NCBI GenBank assembly: GCA_026120185.1
Contig: JANUWF010002208.1
Span: forward strand, 2,728,001 to 2,792,000
Source: Voacanga thouarsii
Lineage: Eukaryota; Streptophyta; Magnoliopsida; Gentianales; Apocynaceae
Direction of reading: 5' to 3'
DNA: 64,000 nucleotides
The notes beneath the pieces were generated by a model. It did not search any database, was not told the origin of the DNA, and saw nothing but the letters and a program-made list of their open reading frames with translations. Within the stretch, counting starts at the first letter, position 1. Each line of letters begins with the position of its first letter. Below are positions 30,825-42,800 of the stretch, one piece after another. The translations under genes were made by a program, and so were the position numbers.

Positions 30825-31956
30825 TGTTAGGATTCGTGGACTCTTAAACGCGAAAAATATCCACAAATCCCTTTCGAGAATCCAAGTAAACGATTAAGAA
30901 GATCTAAGGTTTACAGAATTACCTCTTCTCAGCGTAATCGAGATCCTTCAATTCTAATTTTGTTATCGTACATGCAACCCGAACGATCACCAGACACTGC
31001 AGTGTGCGAATGTCTTCTATAGGTACACACGGCGAACTGACTCATTACCCCGAGAGTGCTAGCGCCTAGGGTTTGAGAGTTTTTTCTGGTGAATAGAGAT
31101 ACGAAATTTTTTAACAGAACAGGACTGTTGAGAAGACGGCTAGGGTTTTCTTAAAAACCCCCAAATCTCTTAAAGTCCAAATCTGATAATATTTTATTAT
31201 ATTTTAATTTAAATTCAAATTAAATTAAAAACTGATATGATAAGATTCTGCCATTATCTCGGTAATATAACTAATTAATTTACCGAGTCAGATTCTTATA
31301 ATCTGGACATCATCCAGATACATCGAATGTGGACATATTTCCAAATTCATTGTATCTGGTAAATTTTCTAGGTTCAATTAACTTAGACATATTTCCAAAT
31401 TCATCGAATCTGGTTACCAGAAAAATAACCTAACAAGTTTGCTTATTGTGTGACCCTATAGGTTCATTTAACACTGACAATATGCCTAAAGCATATTTAA
31501 ATGGCCTATAAGTTATCAGCGGTTTCTAACAAAATATTATAACTATCCAAGTTAAATGAAGATCAGTGATCTCTTTGAATCAAATCAAAATTTTATATTT
31601 AGTCCTTTTGTCACACGATATCCAGATTAAGCATAAGGCATGGAACATGTCATGCTTATTAAGCTTAATCTATTATTTATTGATTTCATAGTAGACTCCT
31701 TAAACAAATGATATTAATATCTTACATTAATATATTTGAGCACGGTCATGCATTTTAATAGTCTAACTTATCAAGGAGCCCATAGATATCTCTCCTATAA
31801 TTAAGAAGGACAAATTCCTTCACTATCAATCATATTCCTCTCCTTGATTTATTCTATAGCCAACTAGTCACAAATATACTAATCTTAATTTATTATTGTT
31901 CCAATAATAATAATCGATTAGGGACTGTTTTAGAATAGTTATTATATTTATTGTTA
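30825..31956. repeat. Probable solo copia-type LTR (about 1.13 kb) in Athila
   Basis: The Athila reading breaks at 31957 (PLIV-K-P) and resumes at 30824, so the 1.13 kb between is an insert. On the plus strand it starts TGTTAGGATTCG and ends TTTATTGTTA, near-inverted ends with one substitution from TG...CA. GGTT flanks it on both sides (30822-30825 and 31957-31960), a worn duplication. No coding frame is present. Size, ends and lack of genes fit a solo LTR. The family is not A, B or C. Orientation is not settled. Confidence 0.6.
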
Positions 31957-32738
31957 GGTTTTACTATCAATGGTCTCATCCTCCCAAGATTTAATTTTTC
32001 AATACCCTCAAAAACTTCTGCTTTAGGAGTATCCTTGAAATACTCCATATGTGATATAAATTCTTATGTAGATTGTTCTTTTGCCTCAAATTCATCATCC
32101 TCTATCCATTGCGCAGCACATGATGTTTTAATAAAATGCTCCTTCATGAAATCACTAATACACTCATCAAGAGTATCAATTATAAAACAGGAATGATGTT
32201 GCATAGACGAATACTTCATACTCTTAGAAATCCTAATGATAACTTCTTCATCCTCTACTCTTAATGTCAACTTTCCTCTATGAACATCTATAATGGCTCT
32301 AGCAGTAGCGAGGAAAGATTGACCTAAAATCAAGAGAATTTTAGAATCTTTAGCCATGTCAAGAATAAAAAAATCTATAGTGAAAATAAACTTGTCCACT
32401 TTTATAAGTACATCTTTAACAATCTCTCAAGGATACTTTATAGATCTATTTGCAAATTAGATACTCATCCTATTGTGTATTGGTTAGCCTAGGCGTAGCT
32501 CCTTGAAAGTTGTATAAGGTAATGAGTTTATGCTTGCTCATAGATCAACTAATGCAGTACCAAAAATGACATTTCCAATCATACAAGGGATAGAAAAACT
32601 CCTGGTCCTTAAATTTTTTGGGTAATGTCTTCTTACATTGTAAGATGGTAGAACATTCCTCATTAAGGTCACAAGAGATAGCTCCTTAAGCTTCCTTTTA
32701 TTTAACAAGATGTCATTGAAGAACTTGGTATATTTGGG
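31957..32738 (-). pseudogene. Athila protease and gag end
   Basis: Right to left: KYTKFFNDILLNKRKLKE (about 32680-32737), which continues the gag segment ending LAQMP at 51171; then the frame 32399-32064 with MDKFIFTIDFFILDM, ILLILGQSFLATARAIIDV (about 32280-32340) and GKLTLRVEDEEV. ILGxxFLATxxAxIDV is the diagnostic C-terminal half of an Athila protease. The catalytic Asp-Ser/Thr-Gly should sit upstream near 32530 (TALVDL-type region), where the frame is broken. The final segment PKAEVFEGIEKLN is at 31965-32010. Confidence 0.83.
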
Positions 32739-35075
32739 TGTAACACCCCGCTACTTAAGCCCGCCAGGGCTGGGGATATCGCCCCGTCTGAAGGACAATG
32801 GATCTTTATAACTAGGTCACAAAAATAAAATAGCGGAATAAAAATAATACTTTAACTTAAAATTTATTACAACTCAACAATAAATCTAAGAATACCATAA
32901 ACAAATCCATAATAAAATTTATTCACTCTCATCTCCCCAAAGCATTACAAAAAATAAATTTATCAGAAAGTCTTCCAAGGCAAGCAATATCTAGCTACTC
33001 ATCCCCACAGCAGGATCGACCTGAAATCATGGTAAAAATAGTGGTGAGACAGAAATCTCAATAAGTCCGTGTGTGCTTTGAGTGTCCAGTGGAAATAGTT
33101 CATGAATGCAAAGTATAAAACCTCTATAAGAGAACACTGGCAAGCAATAAATATTAGTCAAAATCAAGAGTGGTGTTTTGGCTTTTCCAACCATACATAA
33201 TCAATAAAATCAACCACTCAAAAAGGTGGTCATGGGCTACCACACGTTGGGCCCCATAACCGGTCAGAATGCCGACACTTTGGGCAGACTGACAAAAGAT
33301 AGTTGATTGACCTACCGGGCAAGATACTCCTCCTTCTCTATACCTAAACAACAACCGGGTGTCCATTCCGGCAAAATACAGTCACTTAACTGAAAAATAA
33401 ACTGCTAGCTCGGACCGGCACGACCTACTGGACTAACATCTTATCCGGGAAGGACTCACCCCTCAGAGGTGGCCACCTACTGAGAGACTTACCCTAACCT
33501 TTCAAAGATTCGCCCTAGCAGTCCACCCTTATTGAGTACTCAACGACGTTTCCCACTTAGGAGAAAATGAACAAAACACCATTCCACATGGAAATGGCAA
33601 TTAAAGGTTTCCAAAATCTTTGTCAAAATCAATTTTGGAAAGAGTTTTGAGTTTGAGTAAATTTGCTTATTGATTTTCAAATAGTTTGTTTTTGTGACAT
33701 AAGAAAGAAGTTAATCCTCAATTGCCTTTGCAGAACTGAGTGTCCATGCACTATACATTTGGTTTGCCATAATAAACATTTTACATCAATCGGGTTTTAT
33801 GTAGGAGCTTACCTGATCCTTAGCTTGAATAAAATAAAGGTCTTCAACAGTTGTCCTAACCCCGCCTGGGGTAAATATAAAGCACAATCAATCTCAAGCC
33901 AAAATCCACTTTCACAAATAAGACTAGTTCAATTCACTACTACCGTGATCCTAGTGTCCTAAGCTTTAAGGCCAAGTAATAAATAAAATGGGTTTATAAG
34001 CTAAGTCTAGTTTGATATTTAAATAATTAGTGTTTTGGGAAATAGGTACTAATAAGTTGAAGGTTTAAATCTTGCTAAGAAAAATTTAGAATTTATTTGA
34101 TGAAGAGTCCTAGGTGGTATTAGGTAAAATAATGATTTATTAATAATTTAGTTGTTAGAAAATAATTGATAACTAAAATTAGTTGAAAATAAATTTTAAT
34201 GAGTCTTTCTTGAAAAATAATAAATAAATTTTAATAGGTTTTGATTAAAAGATAATAATTAAAATTTAATAATAAATATTTTACTTATTATGATTATTTC
34301 CATAAAAGGCTTTATTTGATCATATAATACCTATATATTTTATTTCTTTCAAAACCACTATTTAATTGACTAAAATATCCTTATTATATATATAATAGTC
34401 CAAATCTACCTTCCTAGGATTTTTTCGAATTTACTAGAAAAATTATAATATTAAATATTTTATAGATGAAATAAAATTAGTTTCGGGACAACTAGATCAT
34501 GATCAAATTTCTATTGCTAACTACAATCATGAACATATGCATCCCTTCGATTTATCAAATCATCCAAATCATGCATAATAGCATAGATCTAAATTTATCA
34601 AGACATGATCTAACCTCTACTAGCATAAATATAATCATGGCTTCAATAATCCAATATGAATATAAATCATATTCACCAAAGGTGACATAATCTCTAGCAT
34701 ACTTGATCACAAATATTACCTATGACATGGAGGCATGCATTAAACCCTAAAAACACCCTACAATCAACCAAGATAATCAACTCATGCATAGATTCCATCT
34801 CCATCATAAACACACATTTATTAATGCTTCAATCTCAACTCATCACAACAATACATGCTCAAGCCCTATTCATAATCCATCTTCTACTAATATCATCCTA
34901 GAGACATGAATCTAGAATTTAAAAGGAGGGTTAAAAAGGCTTACTTGATCGGTGAATACCTTGAAGGAGTTTCGAATGGATCTCAACTCCTAGATGTCTA
35001 AATCCGTCCAAGGAAGATGAAAAAAACATGGCCATGGTTGATGAAATCATTCGGCCAAGAGGAGAGTGGTTCGGC

Positions 35076-35101
35076 AGAGAGAGAGAGAGAGAGAGAGAGA
35101 A
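35076..35101. repeat. (AG)n microsatellite in the Del 3' LTR
   Basis: About 26 bp of AG. The same locus is 19 bp at 42220-42238 and 43 bp at 49173-49215. Confidence 0.9.
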
Positions 35102-36753
35102 AAGAGAAGGAGAGAGTCCATTAGCATGCTTATTCAGATGTATATTCATTAGAGATCAAAGATTAGAGAAGATGAAGTTGATTGAACAAACCTACCTTGA
35201 AAGTGTTCTTGAGCCTTCACAAAATTTCTGGTTTTTTATCCAAAAGAGCAAGTTGGATTTTGGGGTGTGATGTTAAAACTGGAATGGATGGACTCCCGGT
35301 AGTGTATAGATGAAATCTGGAATTTTTAGAAGAAGTTTGAAGTGATTTGGAGAGGTATTAGGTGAAAGGAAGGAGTAGGTGTTCTTGGTGTGCTATGTGT
35401 TCTAGAAGGTTGAAGAGAGTAGAGATGTTTTGTTCAGGGCTGGCCGAATTTCTGAAGGGATTAGGGTTGGCCGACTACTTGCAGGGTTTTGGTAGATGAT
35501 TTTTTGGTTTGGAAGGGAAAAGGAAAGGCTAATTGTTGAAATCCTTAAAGAATATTTTTGGGAAGCAAATTTGGAAACTAAATATAACAAGAATATTTTT
35601 TATTATTGGAGAGCTTTTGGGAAGCTGCCATGGCCGACTGCTTGTGTAGTATTTCGGCTGGATGAAAGCTGGTTGAAGGAGGCTAAGGGTGGCTGAAAAT
35701 AAGGAGTATAATAGTGAAGGAAAGGTCTAGTTATTTGAGGGATATTTTATGGAAGGTTGCTAAATTATGGTGGTAGGAATTTTGGTATCCAATCAAGGTA
35801 TGATTGCAGTAATTTTTTTGGAAATCTTTTAGGGCAGCCATGATTGGATTTTCGTGCAGAAGCTTGGGAAGGACAATGGAGTTCAGTTCATGGCTGTTTA
35901 AGGGTGGTTTGTGCAGAAGAAGGGTGGAGTTTCGGCTAGGGCTGAATTAGAAAATAAGCTGGAAAAAAATTCTGCACAGGATTTTCACAAGGGCTAGAAT
36001 TTTTCTTGGCAGTTTTAGCTGCCATTTTCCAGCCGATTTGCAGAGGATTTGAAGGCCATTTCAGAGGTCTTTCAAGTCTAGTTTCTAGCCTTTTTATGGA
36101 GGAAAAACGTGGCTAAGATGCTAAACAAAAACTGAAAGAAAACAGCTTGGTTTCGGACCTCCAAAGCTGCGAATTTGTCCAAGGATTTTTCTAGTTTTGC
36201 ACAGCCTTTGTGCAGTCCGAAAATGGCTAGAAAAATTCAGGTTTCAAGCTGATCAAAAGGGCCATTTTCTGGCAGCATTTGGGAGGGAATAATGGCTAAG
36301 AATTTCGACACCTTGCAGGCACAAGAAGCTGGAAAAATTTTAGTTCAATACATGAAAGAAAATGAATCTAGCTAGAGTGAAGTTTTAGAAAGTTCACTAG
36401 GGAAATTAATTCACTTGGAATCCTTCCCCCTCTTCCATGGTTTCGGTCCATAAGATGTCTTTCACTAAGACATTTTAAACCTCCAAAGTCACAGCACATT
36501 GCTGAAATTTTTCTAGAATAAAATTGGCTTGAACAAATTGAACAAACTAATGAATTGAGAAATAGGAAAAATTAAGGATCAAGAGGAAATGAATTCCCCT
36601 TAGGAATTTTGTGTAGGGTAAAAGAGTAAGATTAAGATACTCCTATCATGCCTCCCTTAGGATAACACCTCTACCCTATTCTAAAGCACCTAAGGCCGAA
36701 CATATCACTTCCCAAGCAAAAATAAAATTCAATCATACCATAACTCTAATGAT

Positions 36754-36810
36754 GGAATTTGAACTCAAGACCTCAAGAATTAATTTCAAAGCTCTAACTA
36801 CTAAACCACA
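36754..36810 (-). ncRNA. tRNA-like Pol III promoter block in the Del 3' LTR
   Basis: On the minus strand TGTGGTTTAGTAGTTAGAGC (A-box-like) is followed 24 bases later by GAGTTCAAATTCC (B-box-like). See the cleaner copy at 43865-43921. It is a tRNA-derived relic or a SINE head captured by the LTR. Confidence 0.5.
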
Positions 36811-37061
36811 ACATCTCTTATTTTTATTTTCTCCCTAAAATATTTTTCCTATTTAATCCTCAAGCTATCTCCCCATTTTCCCCTCAAGCAAAAATTACCA
36901 TTTTTGCCATTCTCACTCAATCATCACAACAAGCCTTCGAGACAATAAAACATAAATCCAAAGCACATAAAATCATATAAAAATATATTTAAACATGTCA
37001 TAAAATATGATATGCATCCCAACCCCTTTACTCTGAGGTTAGTTTTGACTGGGGTTTCACA

Positions 37062-37080
37062 TCTTCCCCTCCTTAGAAGA
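37062..37080 (-). promoter_or_regulatory. Del polypurine tract
   Basis: On the minus strand TTCTAAGGAGGGGAAGA stands directly before the 3' LTR start TGTGAAACCCC. Confidence 0.85.
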
Positions 37081-37107
37081 ATTTCGTCTCGAAATTCAAG
37101 CATACCT

Positions 37108-38624
37108 CTATTTCAGCTCGGGATACTTCAGTTTAACCCACTCTTCTGATTCCCACGTGGCATCTCGCATGCCATGATACTCCCACTGAACCTTGACTAT
37201 CGGTATCTGTGTGTTTCGGAGAGTCTTGACACTGCAGTCCAATATTCGTACAGGCTTCTCCACATAGCTCAGATCTGGCTGCAACACTAACGGTTCATCG
37301 TTCAAAACATGACCGAGTCAGCATTGTACTTCTTCAGTTGTGACACATGAAACACATCATGGATTCCCGTCAATCCATCTGGCAGGTCCAATCGGTATGC
37401 TACCGGCCCAATCCTCTCCTTAATCGAAAATGGCCCCAAATATCTCGGATTCAACTTTTTGCCCTTCGAATGCTTCAAAATTCCCCTATTCAGCGTCAGT
37501 TTCAAAAATACACTGTCCTCGGCTTGAAATTCCAATTCTCTTCGCCAGTTGTTCGCATAGCTCTTCTGTCGGCTCTAAGCTGCCTTTAACATTTCCCTAA
37601 TCAATTTCACTTTATCTAACATTTCTTGGACACAGACTTCTCCGATTTTGCTCACATGACCATCTTCTGACCAACTCCAATACAGTGGTACCTGACATTC
37701 GCGCCCATACAAAGCCTCATACGGTGCCATCCCAATCGAGGCTTGGTAGCTAATATTATATGACAATTCGGCATACGGTACACACTCTATCCACTTGTCC
37801 CCAAAGTTCAGAACACAGGCTCTCAGCATATCTACCAATATTTAAATAACCCTTTCTGACTGCCCATCAGTCTGCGGATGAGCCGTCATGCTGAATTTTA
37901 GACTCGACCCCATCGCTTCCTGAAACTTTTCCTAAAATCAAGATGTAAACCTCGGGTCTCGGTCTGACACTATGTTCGAAGGCACTCCATGCAGTCGGAC
38001 TATCTCTCAAACATAAGTTTGAGCCAGCTTCTCCATCGAATCCCTCACATTTACCGGTATGAAATGGGCCGACTTGGTCAGTCGATCCACCACTACCCAT
38101 ATAGCGTCCTTCTAGGTCTTTGACACGGGAAGTCCAGTGACAAAATCTATAGTCACCTTCTCCCACTTCTATTCCGGTACTGGAAATGGCTGCAATAGTC
38201 CCGCAAACTTCTTGTGCTCCATTTTGACTTTCTGGCAGGTGAGACAGGTCGAAACATACTTGACCACATCCCGCTTCAGTTTGGGCCACCAATAGGCTCT
38301 CTTCAAATCCTGATATATCTTGACCTTCCTCGGATGAATGACGTACTTGCTCTTGTGTGCCTCCTCCAAAATTCTGTCCTTCAATTGCTGCTCACCGGGT
38401 ACACACAATCGATCCCTGAAATACAGTACTCCCGCCTCATCTTGACGGAATTCACTACCTGGCCGATTGAGCTCCTTGTCCTTAAAAAGTTGAAAATCGG
38501 CGTTGCTTTGCTGAGCTTCCACGATTTCCTGCTTCAAATCTGGCACCAACTTCAAATTGCTGACAACAATTCTTTTATCTTGCACTTCCACCCTTCTATC
38601 CAACACATCCTGAACCGCTTGCAT
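37108..38624 (-). pseudogene. pol: Del integrase with C-terminal chromodomain
   Basis: Zinc domain end: CLTCQKVKMEHKK (about 38205-38245). The catalytic block lies at 38040-38160, with TIDFVTG and the Asp just past a TAG. Then VSDRDPRFTS near 37940-37970 and the Glu block near 37850-37890 (HPQTDGQSER). The integrase C-terminal domain is in 37838-37302 (YNISYQASIGMAPYEALYG, NPRYLGPFSIKERIG, DVFHVSQLKKY). The chromodomain is 37305-37108: aromatic residues at YVEKPVRILD, VKVQWEYHG and ATWESEEWVK are in place, so a histone-binding cage may be preserved in sequence. Stops are mostly TAG or TGA from C-to-T change at CAG or CGA codons. Chromodomains guide these elements into heterochromatin. Confidence 0.9.
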
Positions 38625-38627
38625 TTC

Positions 38628-39820
38628 CTACACCCTTAGTCTGGCCATTCCAACTTTCCTGCTCAGGGCGTCCGCCATAACATTGGTCTTCTCGGGATGG
38701 TAGTTGATCGGACAATGGTATTCTTCTAAGAATTCCATCCACCTTCGCTGCCTCAAGTTCAGATCCTTTTGAGTGAAGATATACTTCAGACTTTTATGTT
38801 CAGTGAACACCTCATATTTGGCTCCATACAGGTAGTGTCATCATTTCTTTAGGGCAAACACTATAGCTGCCAACTCCAGATCATGAGTAGGGTAGTTCAC
38901 TTCATGAAGTCATAGCTTCCGAGAAGCATAAGCAATCACCTTCCGGTCCTGCATCAACACGGCTCCTAATCCTTCTTTCGAAGTATCGGTATACAGCGCG
39001 TAATGCTTGCCTTCCTATGGTAGGCTCAATATCGGTGTTGTCATCAGTCTTTGCTTCAGTTCTTGGAAAATTTTCTCACATTTTTTGTTCCATACAAATG
39101 GAACATCCTTTCTCAATAGACGGGTCATAGCGATGCGAGCGTAAAAAATCCCTTGATAAATCTTCAGTAGTATCCAGCCAATCCCAAGAAACTCCGGATC
39201 TCGGTGATATTCTCCACTGCTTCCAGTCTGATACCGCTTTAACCTTTATTGGGTCTACCTTGATTCCCTCCTTGGTCACCACATGGCCAAGGAATGCCAC
39301 ACTGTCTAGCTAGAATTTGCACTTGCTGAACTTGGCGTATAGCTTGTGCTCCCGCAGTTTTTCTAATACGAGCTTCAGATGCTCCGCATGCTCCTCCGGA
39401 CTCTTGGAGTAAATCAAAATGTCGTCGATGAAGACCACCACGAACTTGTCCAGATAGGGTCGGAACACTCGATGCATCAAGTCCATGAATACTACTGGAG
39501 CATTGGTCACCCCGAACGGCATCACCACGAACTCGTAATGTTCATATCTGGTGTTGAAAGCCGTCTTGGGGACATCTTCCTCTCTTATCTGCACTTGGTA
39601 GTACCCTTGCCTCAAGTCCAATTTGGAGTAGCAACTGGATCCTTGCAATTGATCGAATAGCTCATCAATCAACGGTAGAGGATACTTGTTCTTGATCATC
39701 AAGTTGTTCAACCCCCGGTAATCGATGCATAGCCTCAAACTTCCGTCCTTCTTCTTCACAAATAGCACAGGCACTCCCCAAGGCGACGTGCTAGGTCTAA
39801 TGTAGCCTTGACCCACTAAC
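38628..39820 (-). pseudogene. pol: Del reverse transcriptase and RNase H
   Basis: [21 protein letters not shown] starts at about 39818, immediately after the solo [12 protein letters not shown] (39730), [13 protein letters not shown] (39595-39635), MPFGVTNAP (39505-39530) and the catalytic FIDD (about 39415-39430) follow. The tether has AFLGHVVTKEGIKVDP (39250-39300). RNase H lies at 38640-39000 and ends with [20 protein letters not shown] (38670-38735), the usual place. Stops near 39305 and several frame breaks at 38810-39080. An open frame that starts at 39906 reads from the solo LTR into RT and is an artefact of the insertion. Confidence 0.9.
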
Positions 39821-42800
39821 TGTAACACCCCGTTACTTAGGCCCGCCAGGGCCGGGGATGTCGCCCCATCCAAAGGATAAGGGGTCTTTATAATTAGGTC
39901 ACACAAATAAAATAGCGGAATAAAAATGATACTTACACTTAAAATTTATTACATCCCAAAAAATAATAATAAATTCAAGAAATCAATCCAAGAATACCCA
40001 AAACAAATTCATAATAAAATTCATCTGCTCACATCTCCCCCAAACATTACACAAAATAAATCATCAGAAAATTCTCCCAAAGCAGGCAATATCAGCTACT
40101 CATCCCCACAGCAGGATCGACCTGAAATCATGGTAAAAATGGTGGTGAGACGAAATCTCAGTAAGTCCTTGTATGTTTAAGTGTCGGGAGAAAACAGTTC
40201 GTGAATGCAAAGTATAAAATTCTTCATAAGAGATCATTGGCAAGCAATAAACATTAGTCAAAAGTAAGAGTGGTGTTTTGACTTTTCCAACTATAAATAA
40301 TCAATAAAATCAACCACTTAAAAGAAATGGTCATGGGTTACCACACGTTGGGCCCTATAACCGCATGGTCAGCATGCCACACTTTGTGCATACTGCCGGT
40401 CAGAATGTCACACTTTGTGCAGACTGACAAAAGTAGGTGATCGGCCTACTGGGCAAGATACTCCTCCTTCTCTATACCCAAACAACAATCGGGTGTCCAT
40501 TTCGGCAAAACACAGTCACTTGACTGAAAAGAACACTGCTAGCTCAGACTGGCACGACCTACTGGACTGACGTCTTATCCGGGAAGGACTCACCCCTCAG
40601 ATATGGCCACCTACTGAGAGACTTACCTTAATCCCTCAAAGACTAGCCCTAGTAGTCTACCCTTATTGAGTACTCAACGACATTTCCCACTTGGGATAAA
40701 ATGAACAAAACACTGTTCCACATGAAAATGGCAATTTAAGGGTTTCCAAAGTCTTTGTCAAAATCAGTTTTAGAAAGAGTTTTGAGTTTAATTAAATCTG
40801 CTCATTGATCTTTAAATAATTCAATTGTTTGAAATAAGAAAGAATTCAACCCTCAATTGCCTTTACATAAATAAGTGTCCATACACTCTACATTTGGCTT
40901 GCCATAATAAACATTTCACATCAATCAGGTTTTATGCAGGAGCTTACCTGATTCTTGCTCACAATAAAAGGTCTCCAACAGCTAACCTAACCCCGCATGG
41001 GCAAATACAAATCACAATCAATTTCAAGCCACAATCCACTTCCTCAATTTTAAATCAACTCAACTTACTACTACCATGATCCTAGTGTCTCAAGCTCTAA
41101 GGCCAAACAATAAATAAATAGGTTTATAAGTTGAGCCTAATTTGATATTTAAAATAATTAATGGTTTGGGAAATAAATTCTAATAAGTTGAAAGTTTAAA
41201 TCTTGCTAAGAAAAATTTAGAGTTTATTTGATCAAGAGTCCTAGGTAGTATTAAATAAAATAATGATTTATTAATAATTTAGTTGTTAGAAAATAATTGA
41301 TAGCTAAAATTAGTTGAAAATAAATTTAATGAGTCTTGCTTGAACAATAATAAATAAATTCTTAATGGGTTTTGATTAAAAGATAATAGTTAAATTTTTA
41401 GTAATAAATATTTTACTAATTATAATTATTTCCATAGAAGGCTTTATTTGATTTCATTATTTTAAGTAATATATATATATATATATTATTTTTCTAGCAA
41501 AAGCTATTATTTATTTGACTAAAATATCCTTATTATATATAATAATCCAGATCTATCCTTCATAGGGTTTTTCGAAATTACTAGTAAAATTATATTATTA
41601 AATATTTTATTCATAAAATAAAAATTAACTTAGGGACAACTAGATCGTGATCAAATTTCTATGGCTAACCACAATCAAGAACATATACAATCCTTCAATT
41701 CATCAAACCATCCAAATCATGCATATAAGCGTAGATCTAAATTTATCAAGACATGATCTAACCTCTACTAGCATAAATATGATCATGGCTTCAATAATCC
41801 AACATGAATATAAATCCTATTCACCAAAGGTGACATAATCTCTAGCATACTTCATCACAAATACTACCTATGACATGGAAACATGCATCAAACCCCAAAT
41901 CATCATTCAATCAACCAAGATAATCCTTCCATGCATAAATCCCATCTCCTTCACAATCATACATATATTCATGCTTCAATCTCAACAATACATACTCAAA
42001 TCCTATCACAATCCACATACTATCAACATCATCCTAGAGACATGAATCTAGAATTTAAAAGAAAGATTGAAAGGACTAACTTGGTTAAGGAATACCTTGA
42101 AGGAGTTTAGAATGGATCTCAACTCCTAAATGCCTAGCTTCGTCCAAGGAAGATGGAGAAAGCATGGACATGGGAGAAGAAGCCATCCGGCCAAGAGAAG
42201 AGAGTTTCGGCCATGAGAGGAGAGAGAGAGAGAGAGACCATTAGCATGTTTATTCATATATATTTTCACTATAGATCAAGATTGGAGAAGATGAAGTTGT
42301 TAGAACAAACCTACCTTGAAGGTGTTCTTGAACCTTCACAGAATTTTCTGATTTTTTATCCAAACTAGCAAGTTGGTTTGTGGAGTTTGATGTTAAGAAT
42401 GGTGTTGATGGACTCACGGCAGTGAGTAGGTTAAATCTGAAAATTTTAGAGAATGTTTGAAGTGGTTTGGAGGGGTATTAGGTGAAAGGAAGGAGTAGGT
42501 GTTCTTGGTGTGTTGTGTGTGTTCTTGAAAGTTGAAGGGATTTGAGAGATTTTATTTTGCAGCTGCCGAAATTCTGTGAGAACTAGGGCTGTCAAATTTT
42601 ATGTAGGGTTTAGGAAGATGGCTCTCTAGTTTGGAAGGGAAAAGGAAAGGCTAGTTGTTAAAATCCTTAAAGAATATTTTTAGGAAGCAAATTTGGAAAC
42701 TAAATATTCAAAAATATCTTGATTATTGGAGAGCTTTAGAAGTCTGCCATGGCCGACTGTTTTGAGCAGTATTTCGATTGATTAAAAGCTGGTTTAAGGA

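Larger units (their letters stand above)
32739..37061 (-). repeat. Del 3' LTR (4323 bp)
   Basis: Full-length match to 46869-51165 and to 39821-44173. AT-rich, no credible gene. Holds an (AG)n microsatellite at 35076-35101 and a tRNA-like block at 36754-36810. Short frames inside (for example 33154-33366) are also present in the other copies, but show no protein-like conservation I can judge. Confidence 0.95.

Noticed and set aside
36754..36810. A functional tRNA gene
   Set aside because: A and B boxes are present but there is no acceptor stem and no proper anticodon arm, and it lies in LTR copies.
39310..39906. A 198-residue frame that starts in LTR sequence and runs into Del RT
   Set aside because: Its first 29 residues come from the solo LTR; it is a chance read-through of the insertion junction.
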